From: Sipunculus nudus
Taxonomy: Eukaryota > Annelida > Sipuncula > Golfingiida > Sipunculidae
NCBI GenBank assembly: GCA_026874595.1
Contig: CM049309.1
Coordinates: 4,066,076 to 4,130,075 of the forward strand
Reading direction: 5' to 3'
Length of the DNA stretch: 64,000 bases
Shown here: one piece after another, positions 44,821 through 56,510 of the stretch
Numbering within the stretch: the first letter of the stretch is position 1
Layout of the letters: each line of letters opens with the position of its first letter
Position numbers and translations under genes: made by a program
The notes under the pieces: generated by a model
Seen by the model: the letters and a program-made list of their open reading frames with translations, nothing else
Database searches by the model: none
Told to the model about the DNA's origin: nothing

Positions 44821-47490
44821 CCAAACATCGTTTCTAGTTTGCAGCCTTGTTATTGGCTTCATGCATACATCAGCTCTTGTTTTTAATAAAGTGAAGACCC
44901 GGTTGTTAGTGTATGCTTAGGTTTATTATCAGTGTACTAAAGTTCTAAAGCCTAGGGGCGTAAATAAATCTCCTTCTAACTTGGGTTTTATGTGCGCCTA
45001 GGAACACGAGAGCGATCGCACCCCGTTTGGCAAAGTTTACACGACGCAAAGTGCACACAGAAGTAGACCTATTATGACTAAGTTAAGCAGAGTGATCGTA
45101 TTTAGGCCTACAATACTATGATTAGAGGGTTCTGTAAGTTCAGTACGGACCTTGTACCTGATATAGTTACAAAAAAACAAACATTTTATAATTCTGGGAA
45201 ATTTTATAATCATGTCATACTGTTAATTCTGAGAAATTTTATGATCATGTCATACTGTTAATTCTGGGAAATTTTATGATCATGTAATACTGTTAAGTCG
45301 TAAGGTACTACTGCTAGTGTTACTGTAAGTGTTAATACAGCACTGCGACAGCTCTTACTATACAATAACAAATATACAAAGTACTATAGCTTATAGTATA
45401 CCGTAATATAAGCAGATCAACATTATGACATGTTATTAATATATAAATTGCGATAATATACATAATTGCGGTGTTCGCTGAAAAGTTGTGAGTAAAGGAT
45501 CTGTTCCTTTTTAATCTTTATAATAAGAATGTAAAATATTATTTTTTAGTACTGTATTTAGATTTAACCAACACTGACGAAATATACGTCAAATGATATT
45601 CTCATTTAATAGTCCTACTACCTCCAGAAAGTCTTAATTCTAACATAACACATTTACACTATAATGACAGGCCCGTTTTAAATTAATCCTAACTATAGAG
45701 CCTGTCCAGACAACCATTACAATATGGAACGTCAAGCAGTATGTTAATTAAAACAAACACGAGCATAATCATTTTACATTATTGACACAGCACTTTTACC
45801 TGGGTTCTGGGTCGTCTATTCCCTCGCATTGTCAATCGGTATCACGATAAAAAAAAACTGCTACGACAGCAACTCCTTGTAAATTGTAATGATACAAATT
45901 CACATAAAACAATTTTGATCTACCTTACCGTTGGTTCCTGCTCGGCCTCTGTTACCGTGATCAATCTTGCCTGTCGTCTGAAATTAAGCAACAGCTCGAA
46001 AGCCCGTGTTCTCGGCTGGCAGCGCCAAAGGAAAATCCCTGGGTTGATTTTTTTTGTCAAAGCAAATACTTGCACACACAATGCAAATTTTCTGTCGGTT
46101 TAAACTATCCTTCCCTTCCTTGGCATATATCCATTCCCCTTGCTGAGCTACAAGTTCAGGCCTGCATTGGCCTGCATTCGAAGTCTCAATTTAGCTTTCA
46201 GTACGGAAAAAAGGGCCATGCGAAGCATATTCTTGCAGCTTACTCGTACAGGTATTGCATGTTATAGTCATACAACTGTATCGGAGTAAACAATCTAGAC
46301 CTGTGTGTAATAATTCCGGACTAATATCCAGTACAGAATAGGATATGATGAACAAATTTAAACAGACTAATCATGGATTGCATTTTCTATCCTTTACGAA
46401 ATAATTATCAGAAGCATCATGAAACACTTTTTATTAGAAATTATTAATCATGTCTTTGATTCAATGGGTCTTTATGCTTGGTTGTATTATATACAGTTGT
46501 GCATATTAAAATCTAACACGCTGGGCAGCAATTAGATGAATAACAAACTTTTTTAAAGAGGCGGATGAAAATAACAAGGTCGATGACATCAGACGATAAG
46601 CTCGACCTTGACCCTGAATGTTTATTGGCCCCAGCCGTGAATAAACGCCTGAACGGTGATTAAATAGTCTATTCCACCAAAGTGCATCCAAACATGATAA
46701 TTATTAATGTTTCTATTTTAACTTGTTGTCAAAGTGACATGTTTATGTAAACTGTTTTCCTTTAATAATGATTTTATTAGTATGCGTAAGTTATATGTTT
46801 TGCTGATACGTCGATCATGTACAAGTAAGATTAAATTCAGAAAATTCTGCGCTTGCTGTTTAATCTATTGTCTAAAGACGCCCGGTGACACCGTTATGTG
46901 TTTCCTGTCAAATTTTACCGAGTGTCTCGTAAGTTTCATGTGTCATGTTCACATAAAAAACAGGCAGGTGCTAAAAAGAGAATTTCACACACCTGGCATC
47001 CATCGGAAAACCCCTTCCATGGAAATCAATGTAAAAGTCAAATTCAAATTAGGCCCCATAAAGTATATTCCTTCAGCCTTTTACAAACGTTATCCTGATG
47101 GTGTATTTATTTATGAATGTCATAAAGAACACGTTGCCGAGTTTCTGATGATAATTCTTTAATACCCTTACATTAATTTAAATAACTTTTGGTCTGATTT
47201 AGAATGAAGTGTTTTTGCCAGGGATGATATCTTAAGAAAAATCAATCACAGATTTGTTTCTCACTGTTACGGTGTGATTGACTCTTATCCAGATAAAGTT
47301 GGAAAGACAAAACTTTTCATATGAACGATTTACTGACAAGTAATATTAGCTGGTTAGCCCTTAGTAATGGGCAGAAAACATTATTTGAATTATTTAAAAC
47401 TGTTTAAGCCTATATTATATGAACAATTATGTGACGCAAACGTGTCTTATCTGCCAGTGATAAACTCCTGTGTTCAGTTGTAACGTCTTC
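44821..47490. other. no gene supported
   Basis: AT-rich sequence. Near 45960-46010 there is a GAAATTAAGCAACAGC stretch weakly like the 5S rRNA internal promoter. The 46.5-46.7 and 46.85-47.16 kb stretches are less AT-rich but I cannot identify them. A 35-bp triplicate is listed separately. Confidence 0.45.
45191..45295. repeat. 3 x 35-bp tandem repeat
   Basis: Three consecutive units of exactly 35 bp, each reading ATTCTGGGAAATTTTAT then GATCATGTCATACTGTTA, with one or two substitutions between units. Confidence 0.95.
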
Positions 47491-47499
47491 TTTATTCAG

Positions 47500-47539
47500 C
47501 ATGGCTGCTCTGGCACGCATGTCATGCGGAAATACACCA
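47500..47539 (+). CDS. candidate 40-nt exon at the edge of a minisatellite
   Basis: TTCTTTATTCAG precedes CATGGCTGCTCTGGCACGCA and the stretch ends AATACACCA|GTAAGTG, an excellent acceptor and donor pair. It contains ATG GCT GCT CTG (MAALARMSCGNTP). No further exon could be linked, so a coding role is uncertain. Its last bases and donor are the part that recurs in the following array. Confidence 0.35.
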
Positions 47540-48565
47540 GTAAGTGTTTGTTACTATTAATAAATGCTATATCCGGATTACGGGTTACCGTAACCCTTCG
47601 GGCTAGAAATAGTCCCGTAAGTGTTTGTCACTATTATTATATGCTATATCCAGGATACGGGTTACCCTAACCCTTCGGGCATGAAATACTCCTGTAAGTG
47701 TTTGTCATTATCAATAAATGCTATATCTGGGATACGGGTTACCCTGACCCTTCGGGCATGAAATACTCCAGTAAGTGTTTGTCACTATCAATATATGCAA
47801 TATCCGGGATACGGGTTACCCTAACCCTTCGACCATGAAATACTCCAGTGTTTGTCACTATTGATATATGCTATATCCGGGATACGGGTTACACTAAGCC
47901 TTTAGTCTTGAAATACTCCAGTAAGTCTTTGTCACTTTTAATATATGGTGAATGCGGGATACGGGTTACCCTAACCCTTCGAACCTGAAATACTCAAGTA
48001 AGTGTTTGTCACTGAAATATTCCAGTAAGTGTTTGTCACAATTCATATATATGCTATATCCGTGACACAGGTTACGCTATCCCTTCGGGCATGAAATACT
48101 CCAGTAAGTGTTTGTCAGTATTAATATATGCAATATCCGGGATACGGGTTACCCGATCCCTGCGGGCATGAAATAATATAGTAAGTGTTTGTCACTTTTA
48201 ATATATGGAATATCCGGGATACGGGTGACCCCACTCCTCCGAGCATTAAATACACCAGTTAGTGTTTACTCAGTGTTTGTCACTATGAATATCTGGTATA
48301 TCCGGGATACGGGTTACCCTAACCCTTTCTACATGAAACTCAGTAGTTATTTGTCACTAATAATATATGCTATATCCGGGACACGGGTTACCCTAACCCT
48401 TCAGGCATGAATACACGAGTAAGTGTTTGTCACTATTAATATATGGTATATCCTGGATACGGGTTACCCTTAACCCTTAGCGCATGAAATACTCCAATAA
48501 GTGTTTGTCACATTTAATATATGCTATATCCAGGATACGGGTTACCTAATCCCTTCGGTCACGTA
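47525..48565. repeat. ~77-bp minisatellite carrying splice-donor-like GTAAGTG
   Basis: About 13 units of 70-105 bp: TATCCGGGATACGGGTTACC, CTAACCCTTCGGGCATGAAA, TACTCCAGTAAGTGTTTGTC, then ACTATTAATATATGC. GTAAGT is kept in most units (for example 47540, 47767, 48099); single units have lost it. The AAATAC-CCAGTAAGTGTTTG part matches the end of the candidate exon at 47500-47539. Each unit also holds CCCTAACCC, a telomere-like 9-mer. Confidence 0.92.
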
Positions 48566-49295
48566 CTATTTATTACAATGTTGAAAGGTACAACCGATGT
48601 CGATCCGACATGTCCTCGTTCATTAAAACAGCATTTGACAAAGAAAAATACGACGTAAATTTCTGTATCAGACTTGATCCTACAACTAAAACTAGAAACG
48701 AAAAGTGAAAAGAATTCATATTACATGGGAGAAATGCCGCATCAGACTTTCTAAGAGCTAAGATACACATAGTCTTAACACGGTTTATTACACAAACTAA
48801 ACTTTTTTAAATGATACAAAGTATATATATACCACAGTGCCTCACTACTTATTTCTTGAACCCGCTTCTAGTGCAGAATATAGTTAACGGTTATCCTTCA
48901 TGTATTGTTTTCACGTCTGTTTATGTTTAGTCATTCTGTAAGATTATTTGTCGCCTATATTATGGTATATATATTTTATCACGTGCTTATATGTCACCTT
49001 ATGCTTAAATGTCACCTTATGCTTAAATGTATATATGTAGTGATCGTCATTGTTAACATGTTATACATGTTTACAGGAGAGCATGTCTATTAGCCAATGG
49101 CTACTTTGTAATCCTGTTAATATAAATATGTTCAAACCATGAAGATTTTGTAAGAGAAGGGCGGCAAAGGTTTGGAACAAGAGTTTTTCAAATTTAAATG
49201 TTAATATATTAATGATTATTTGAATAAAAAAAATTCAATGAACTGAAGCATAAATTATTCAAGAATTATGTCTATGATTAGTCGGTAACAAGCAC
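48566..49295. other. no gene seen
   Basis: AT-rich. A short repeat of ATGTCACCTTATGCTTAA near 48990-49030. Nothing else supportable. Confidence 0.5.
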
Positions 49296-49299
49296 TTGT

Positions 49300-50830
49300 T
49301 ATTTCGCAGATCTGTTTTGCTACCGTGCACATTGCGCTTTGCTGTCGCTAGTTAATATGGCCCGTAGCACCTGCTACTGCGCAGGTCAATGTGTTACTCT
49401 GCGACTACTAATTCCTTAATCGCCTATTGCAAAGCTTGTTGCAGGCCTATCCGGGCGACCTATGGCTACAAAGACTTTCACTGAAACGATAGCAGCAAAA
49501 GTTTCGATCGCAATAGATAGCCTCCATGGGTTCTCGCTAGCGCGGAAATCTGATTTGCTACCGCGCACATTGCGCATTGCAATCGCAGCTAAATATGGTC
49601 GATGGCACTTGCTACCGCGCAAATCTATTTGCTACTTTGCGACAGTTAATTGCTACCGCGCGTATTGGTCTGAGTGGTCTTGTCCGAACGACCTCTGGCA
49701 GCAAAGACTTGCACTACGTCAACAATAGCAGATTTTGCGATCGCAAATTCATAGTCCCCAGTAGCAGGCAGCAACAACTTCCTACCGCGCAGGTCTGTTT
49801 GCTACCGCGCACATTGGCATTGCGTTTGCAGCTGAATATGACCCATGGCATTTGCTACCGCGCAGATCTGTTTGCTACTTTGCGACAGTTAATTGCTACC
49901 GCGCATATTGCTATGAGTAGTCGTGTCTGAGCGACCTTTGACAGGAAAGACTTGCACTACGTTAATAGTAGCAGATTTTGCGATCGCAAGACATAGTTCC
50001 CATGCAAAGGAGCTGACAGCAACTTGCTACCGCGCAGGTCTGTTTGCTACCGCACACATTGCGCATTGCGTTTGCAGCTGAATATGACCCATGGCATTTG
50101 CTACCGCGCAGATCTGTGTGCTACTTTTCGACAGTTAATTGTTACCGCGCATATTGCTTTGAGTGGTCGTGTCCGAGCGACCTCTGACAATAAAAACTTG
50201 CACTACGTTGGTAGTAGCAGATTTTGCGATCGCAAAGACATAGTCCCCATACATAGGAACTGACAGCAACTTGCTACCGCGCAGGTCTGTTTGCTACCGC
50301 GCACATTGCGCATTGCCAGCTGAATATGACAATGGCATTTGCTACCGCGCAGATCTGTTTGCTACTTTGCGACAATTAATTGCGACCGCGCAAATCGCTT
50401 TGAGTGGTCCTGTCCGAGCGACCTCTGCAGCAATGACTTGCACTACGTCAACAGAAGCAGATTTTGCAACCATAGCCGCCATGATAGCAATGACAGCCAC
50501 TTGCTAGGGCGCAGGTCTGACTTGCTACCGCGCACTTTGCACATATGAGGCGGTCTGTGCAAAGGCCACATGGGTAGCAATGACAGCCATTTGCTACCGC
50601 GCGGTTCTGATTTGCTACCGCGCAGTTTGCGCGTACGAGCCGGTCTGTGCTTGATGGTAGCAAGTCCAGTGGCAGCTCATTGCGCGATATGGCAAGCGAT
50701 GCGCAAGGGTAGCAAATGCTACTGTGCGACTGCTATTTGCTACCGCGCACTTTGCGCTCAATAGCCTTTGAACGCATAATAGTAGCAAGATGAGTGGATG
50801 CTGAGTGCGCGTTGTGCCGGGCTATGCGCA
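49300..50830. repeat. ~240-bp CpG-rich tandem array
   Basis: Five main units, marked by CGACCTCTGACA...AAGACTTGCACTACG at 49458, 49689, 49931, 50179 and 50420 (spacing 231, 242, 248, 241). Each contains several TTGCTACCGCGCA boxes, a TTGCGATCGCAA palindrome (49734, 49978 and 50223 regions) and TACTTTGCGACAGTTAATTG. The part after 50480 is a shorter, rearranged set of the same boxes, some inverted (GTAGCAA). Open frames across it are repeat translations. Confidence 0.92.
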
Positions 50831-51184
50831 ATGGTAGCAAAGAATCCAATAGATTAGTCTGAAAAACCGAGTTCCCCGCATATATGAAAGATGGAAACAT
50901 TCTGAGAGGCGACCATGGCACCGTTGCTGGGCAACATAGTCACTCTCTTGGACATGATGGTGAAAGCAGCACCTAAGTGCAGTAAGTCCATGGCCTGCGC
51001 AGGCATTGTCAAGTTTATAAAAATAGGGAAATATAATAAAAATGTATAAAATTTTATGGCTTTTGGTGATACTTACAAATATCTAGAAATAATAAATAAG
51101 GTAAAATGTATAACATTGTATATTTTTATTCACGGTATAATGAGCATTTGATGACGTCACGTCCTGTCTATATTTCACCACCAG
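50831..51184. other. upstream flank of lectin exon, with CRE palindrome
   Basis: A perfect TGACGTCA is at 51152-51159, 26 bp before the lectin exon acceptor. I see no other gene or repeat. Confidence 0.45.
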
Positions 51185-51386
51185 TTCCCTGCCCCGAGGG
51201 GTACGGCGATTATTTCAAGTCTAAACCCGGGGAAGCATCTGTTGGAACAAAGGGCTCGTGTTATAAAGTAATCTCAAAGCCACAGTACACGAGTGTGGCC
51301 CAAGAAACGTGCAAGGAGGGACCTCGTCAGCATCGAGACACGAGAGGAATCGGATCACCTCAAGAAATTTATTTCTAATAGAAAAG
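51185..51386 (+). pseudogene. C-type lectin domain exon, frameshifted
   Basis: After a TTTCACCACCAG acceptor the exon reads CPEGYGDYF, then GSCYKVISKPQYTSVAQETC, which is the start of a C-type lectin fold (the paired Cys and the YTSAQ-type helix). At KEGG the frame breaks: the next frame continues LVSIETREESDHLKKFIS, the usual second helix segment. Roughly five bases of the D-G-G-H/A junction are missing. The exon ends AGAAAAG|GTATAT. C-type lectins are secreted or membrane carbohydrate-recognition proteins used in invertebrate immunity. The second half of the domain, with its Ca-binding motif, is not in the window, so this is a lone broken exon or one exon of a decayed gene. Confidence 0.7.
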
Positions 51387-52595
51387 GTATATGGACAGAT
51401 CGTATATAAATGCTTTTCATAAGATTAAGAGAAATTGAATTTTCATCAATACATGCTGGTGCACCGCATCGACAGTTTGGTTTTGACTGTTTGCAGTTTT
51501 AAAAATTTTACACCTATTTTTAATGGTAATACCTATTTTAAAGTGTGGTAAATAATCGTCTATTTGTGGTTTTATTTCGAGCCATGCGTGGTCAGCTCTT
51601 TATTATTCCCCGCTTGGGTATGGTCTATTGAAGTTGTGGTTACGTTAATTATCTGTTATAATTTGAGGTTATAAGCATATTTTGAGTTGTGGTTATTAAT
51701 GTCTTAATTTAAGCTATTGGTGTTAACCCTCTGTCATGTGTTGTGGTTTTTTAGTACCTAAATGGAGATGTGATTTTCATTGCAAATTTCGATTATCAAT
51801 GCTCCTGTTTATCAATTATTATTATTTGCCTATTCTGAACTTTGGAATATCAATCACATTTTGAATTGTGTTTACCAGACCAACTGAGCTATCTGGTGCT
51901 GATATTTATTATTCTCCTATTTTATGGCTTTTGTTCTTAAATACCTATCTTAATCCTAACTGATTAATATCTTATTTAAGGCTGTGAGTATAAAGCGCCT
52001 TTATCGTGATGGGTTTATAGCGACTTCCTCTGTCTTGGTAGATTTGATTTAAAATGGCATCGTGCGTGGGACAGCACGGTCTCCACCGGGATCTGTGAGA
52101 AACAGCGTGTATGTCAATCGCAGTCCACTGGGTAGTGATTTTGGTAAATAACATAAACCCGATAAAGTCTTAATGTGTTGTCTCTGTGGAACTCTGACAG
52201 CGAACAGGCCAATCAAACATCTAGCTACAGGCATAAAATGCAAAAATAAAATTAACAAATTTTAATTTTTGTGCTTTACAGTCCCTATGGTTGAGAGTTT
52301 ACCCTATGCAGTTAGGTCAGAACTGACCAGGTGGTTCAGATCACGGTGTTCGGCGTTAAGGGTGCGGACATGCAGCAAACCCCACATATAACCGTAATAT
52401 AGTTGTGTTGTCTCAGTAAGAACATGAATTGCAACTTAATGTTCAGTATGAGTGAAAGCTTTGGCACTAATTCTCAAGAAAATCAGATTTATTTTGACGA
52501 CATCATGCTGAACTATGAGGGAACCACCATCTATCGGGTGTTTTTAGGTAATTTGCATAGATCCCCCTGTAAATTTATTTAAGTTTTGATTGTGT
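51387..52595. other. no gene supported
   Basis: AT-rich sequence with many TTGTGGTT-type words and no convincing exon. Possible introns of the lectin gene. Confidence 0.4.
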
Positions 52596-52599
52596 CGAA

Positions 52600-52760
52600 T
52601 CAGTGGGAAACTCTCCCCCATAGGCAATCGAACTTGTTATACGAAAACAAATAGAAAATCCTGGGCCGATCCGGGAGTCGAACCCAGGTCGTTGGCGCAC
52701 ATGTCCGGCTTACCAAAAGCTTCGCTAGAAAAGCAAGCTTCGCTAGCGAGACAGTTCGGT
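52600..52760 (-). mobile_element. tRNA-derived SINE fragment
   Basis: The minus strand contains GACCTGGGTTCGACTCCCGG, a good tRNA T-arm with the RNA polymerase III B box GGTTCGACTCC (plus strand about 52670-52689), followed by ATCGGCCCA. Upstream lies GCTTTTGGTAAGCCGGAC, a poor A box. The 5' acceptor stem that would pair with TCGGCCC is missing, so it is not a functional tRNA. The flanking AGCGAAGCTTGCTTTTCTAG has a short repeat. Confidence 0.55.
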
Positions 52761-53468
52761 CCGCTTTTATGTGCACACACTAACAAACTCCATTCAAATG
52801 AATGGAGGCCGAATGTTCGGGCTAAAAAACATCCGGGCTATATTGATGCCGTGATGTGTTAATTAAAGTTTGCAAGCCAGATCTAATGCGTCTTTTTTTT
52901 TTTTTGCAATTGTCTCGTGTAGACTTTGAGCCCTAACCTCCAGATGTACTGGTGATTAACCGAGGTCATTCGAGCTTTGTCTTGTGTTCTAGTTATAAAT
53001 TCGAACATTTTCCGAAAATTGCTGCCAACATTATTTAGTGTAGCCCACGAACTGTTTGATCAGGGACTTACATGTCACACGAAACAGGAAATGTCAAATT
53101 TTAACAGCCGGATGCTTTACGTTGGTATAATACAATTACGTTGGTGTAGAGTGAATCCCAAGATTGTCCTGTTATTGGGCCTGGTTTAGAAAGTGAGAGG
53201 AATTGCTAGTATAGAGGATTTGACAAGCAGTTAGGATCTGTACACAATATCTCAAGTGTCAATATTACGAACTATGAGACAAAAATAATAATAATAATAA
53301 ACAAAAGTGCCACGTGTTTTGTGCAACTTCGTTATGTAAATTTCACGTAAAAATAAAATTTGGCGGCGCATGAGGAATATTGACTAAAAAGTTACCATGT
53401 GTGCAGCATTTGACAAAGACTGATGTCTTATCAAATTTGACGCTTACACCATTTGAAATACAAAATAG
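52761..53468. other. no gene seen
   Basis: A T13-type tract near 52891 and an ATA run near 53290. Nothing else recognisable. Confidence 0.5.
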
Positions 53469-55037
53469 TTTCTGATCATTAAAAGGAAAATGAAACTATG
53501 ACTGTTTAACCAAGCCTTAGTGCATGGAGCATGTGTATTTTCTGGGACCTTGACAATATGTCCTGCTTGCGAGGACACCGACCGATCAATATGCGTTGAA
53601 ATACGCGTGTACAATTAGCAAAATAGCATTAAGTGTCAGGTAGAAATTTCATAACTTGCAGAGGAATTAATCAGCAAACTTCATGGGAACTGTTGTAAAA
53701 TAGGGACCCCTTGGTCTCGACGCTCAGCTGCATTTGTCTATACGGTTATGTTTATGAGCTATTTCAAAATGAGTCCTGTGACAAACCTGTCTACTCAAAC
53801 TGGAGTTATCATCCATTAACTAATTTGTGAATGGATGGGCCCTGTGACCTTGAATTTTGACCTCAAAAAGAATTTTCCCTATTGGCAGGTGCCCCACATG
53901 TGGAAGATGAAGATTTGCGATAAAAAGCTTGGCTTAAAATGCATCCACAATCGTTCTAAATTAGTGGGTCCAGTGACCTTGACATTTGATCACGTCACCG
54001 GAATCAACAGAGTTCTTAGTTTAGTGGTGAGCATTTATAAGTCAAATTTTAAACTAATTTCACTCCAACTGGTGTCATCATCTAGAAACTAATATGTGGA
54101 AATACGGCCCCTGTGACAAAAAATCCACAAGTTTCTTCCAATATTGGCAGATGAGCAATATATGGAAGGGTGGAAATTTTGGGATGAAAAGTTTGGCTTT
54201 AAATACATCCTAAATCTTTTTAAAGAAGGGGGTCCTGTGACCTTGACCTTGGACTTCATGACCCCAAAATCAAAAGGAGTCTTACATTATTGGTGGGTCA
54301 TATATAAGTCAAGATTGACCAATATGTCAATCCAAATTGGAGTTATCATCAGGAAACAAATTTTACGGAAATACAGAAAGACAAGCTAACGGTCGTGGTG
54401 ATAAATATAGGGCATCCGCTTATTCTAGTGGGACCCTTATAAACGCACAAGGTTTCAGGACACAAGAGGAAACCACATTTGCGAATCTGATAGTATCAAT
54501 ATAATTTGAAGTCTCAAAATAAAGGGAAAATTAGAAAAGTACATATGGTGCCAACAGTCTCCCATAACCGAAGAAACCAATCATAATCAATACACACACT
54601 GGGTTTCAAGACACTGGGTGAAACCACAGCTGAGAAACTGACGTAACTGTTGTCATTTTGATCTCAAAAACAGAAAAAAATTGTTAAAAGTAATAAAAAT
54701 ACAGGTGGCACCACCAGTTTTCGGGAACTGACAAAACTGGTCTTGGTCTATATTCAAGGCAAGATTCATGGCAATTCATGCGTTAATTATCCAGATCCTC
54801 AAGGTTTTGTATCAAATTTTTAATAATTCTGGGGGGTACTTACGAGCCCCATAGTTTGGAGGATATAGGTTGCAGTAACCTTATTTCAGGTTTCCAAGGA
54901 TATTTTTATTAACTACCTGGATTTTCAGTTGCAAGTTTCTAGGGTTAGCCGTTACGATTTGTGCTCTCCTAACGGAGAGACGAGGGACAAAGTGCCATCC
55001 CTATACTTCAGTTGACTTTCAGTCAGCTGGGCTAAAA
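53469..55037. mobile_element. 1.6-kb dispersed repeat, copy B
   Basis: Collinear with 43029-44820: the same TTCTGATCATTAAAAG start, CTTAGTGCATGGAGCATGTG, TGACCTTGACC units (53846, 53975, 54237), GGTGGCACCACCAG and CTGGGGGGTACTTACGAGC, and the terminal hairpin ending TCAGCTGGGCTAAAAA. It has only six G where copy A has 17. Confidence 0.8.
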
Positions 55038-55790
55038 ATGTTGCACTTTATCACCACGTGAAACTAGTGTAACAATACACGTGGTGGCCAATAAACTAAT
55101 CTTTGAAGATGCTGAAATCCACCAAATCTAGCCACTCCCTACCCAGTCCACTGGAATGATGGTATTGTTGTAACATAAATCTCCATAAGCCAATCGTGTA
55201 CATCATAATGTATGCTTAAAATATCAGCGGTGGGTTCCAACTTGGGACTTCAGTACCTCACTCTGTAGTCCATTAATTGTCTTGAGCAAGTAGTTGATTG
55301 TGACCGGATTCTTGTTTAATTAAGACCATATGAGATAAAACGTTTCATTTAGCTCAGCCAAGGTTTCAGTCAAATTAAGCATGGTTTAAGTCATATTGAT
55401 GTGCCTGGACCATGTCCTTTTGTCGTCTTCATTCAGCAAGACGTAAATCGTATTCATTAGACATATAATTTGATATCCTGACAGGTCTTGACAAGGTTTT
55501 CTTAGAAACCTGAAATTAGGCCTTGTATAGTCTTAGGATGATAGGAGGAGAGCATGCTTGGAATCGTTCACGCCATCAAATGCATGGACGAGAATTTAAA
55601 ATGGACATTTCTCGCAGCATACAGGTGCAGGCCTAGACTGGCTGAAAACAGTTAAAACATAGTTAAAGCTGGGCTTTATATCAGTATCACATCGGCCTAA
55701 ATGCAACCGAACGATGGTATACACGGCTAAAGGCAACATATGACTCCGCCATTGCTTCGCTGAGCAAGGAAGTGCCGAATATATAGTTTC
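55038..55790. other. no gene seen
   Basis: Nothing supportable; moderately AT-rich. Confidence 0.5.
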
Positions 55791-55799
55791 CAGGTTATA

Positions 55800-56510
55800 G
55801 AATCCCTAATCCATGCCAAAAGACCTGCTTTGACCAGATATAAAGAAAAAGTCCAGGCTAAGATGTCTTAGGCCTGAGACCGACAAGTTGTAAATTCTGA
55901 CCGGAATGTGAGAAGATATAAAACAAGCACTTCTCAGATTCTGGAAACATTCGTGAAATGCATGAGGGCATTGAGAAAGGAATGAACCCTCTATCAAAGA
56001 AGACATCGCCACTGAAATCCAAAACCGTCAAAATAAGCACCATTGTTCCTGAATCTCAATGTCGATTCCTTGCGAGACGGTCCATGATCTTATATGTTCA
56101 CTAGGTCCAAGAGAAATACTGGGAGCAAAGAAAGCCCTTTTTGGTGGTCTTTGTTGATTTAAATAAGTCCTTCGATCAGGTCAACAGGAATAGACTCTAT
56201 GAACGGGAACGTCAGCTCCAATGGTAAGACATCTGATGCTTTCTGTATTTGCTGTGGTGTTGAGCACGGCTGCGTGCTTGTCCCTACAATGTTTGGATCT
56301 TCTTCACCCCATGATGTCAGCTGCTTTCAGTGACCCTCAAGCCGGTGTATACGATAGCACCAGAGCAGATGGCAAATTTTACATCTTAGCCTGCGTGAGC
56401 GTAAACACCAAGGTGACGACAGCTCTGATCAGATACCACCTCTACATTTACAATACCGCTATTGTAGGTCACTTGGAGAAACATCTTCAAAACCTGATGG
56501 ACTAGCTGCC
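55800..56510 (+). mobile_element. LINE reverse-transcriptase fragment
   Basis: Read across frames the plus strand gives a pre-RT segment with SKKTSPLKSKT (about 56000), PESQCRFLARRSMI (about 56050), VQEKYWEQRKPFLVVFVDLN then KSFDQVNRNRLYE (about 56110-56205), HGCVLVPTMF (about 56262) and SAAFSDPQAGVY, TRADGKFY, NTKVTTALIR and HLQNLMD (56310-56505). These are the palm-domain blocks of a LINE RT. The catalytic F/YADD position reads YIYNTA, so the active site is gone. Same general family as the minus-strand LINE at 12960-15270. Confidence 0.8.

Noticed and set aside
45955-46010. 5S rRNA gene
   Set aside because: Only GAAATTAAGCAAC and a few nearby bases resemble the 5S internal promoter. The rest does not align, so at most it is a 5S-derived repeat scrap.
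46734-47162. 142-codon plus-strand open frame
   Set aside because: No recognisable domain, no splice signals and a long AT-rich composition; it may be chance. Not listed as a gene.
49460-50660. Several overlapping 60-117-codon plus- and minus-strand open frames
   Set aside because: They follow the 240-bp repeat period and change frame between units. No domain is recognisable.
52600-52760. Functional tRNA gene on the minus strand
   Set aside because: The T arm and B box are good, but no acceptor-stem partner, proper D arm or anticodon stem is found. Called a SINE or tRNA relic instead.
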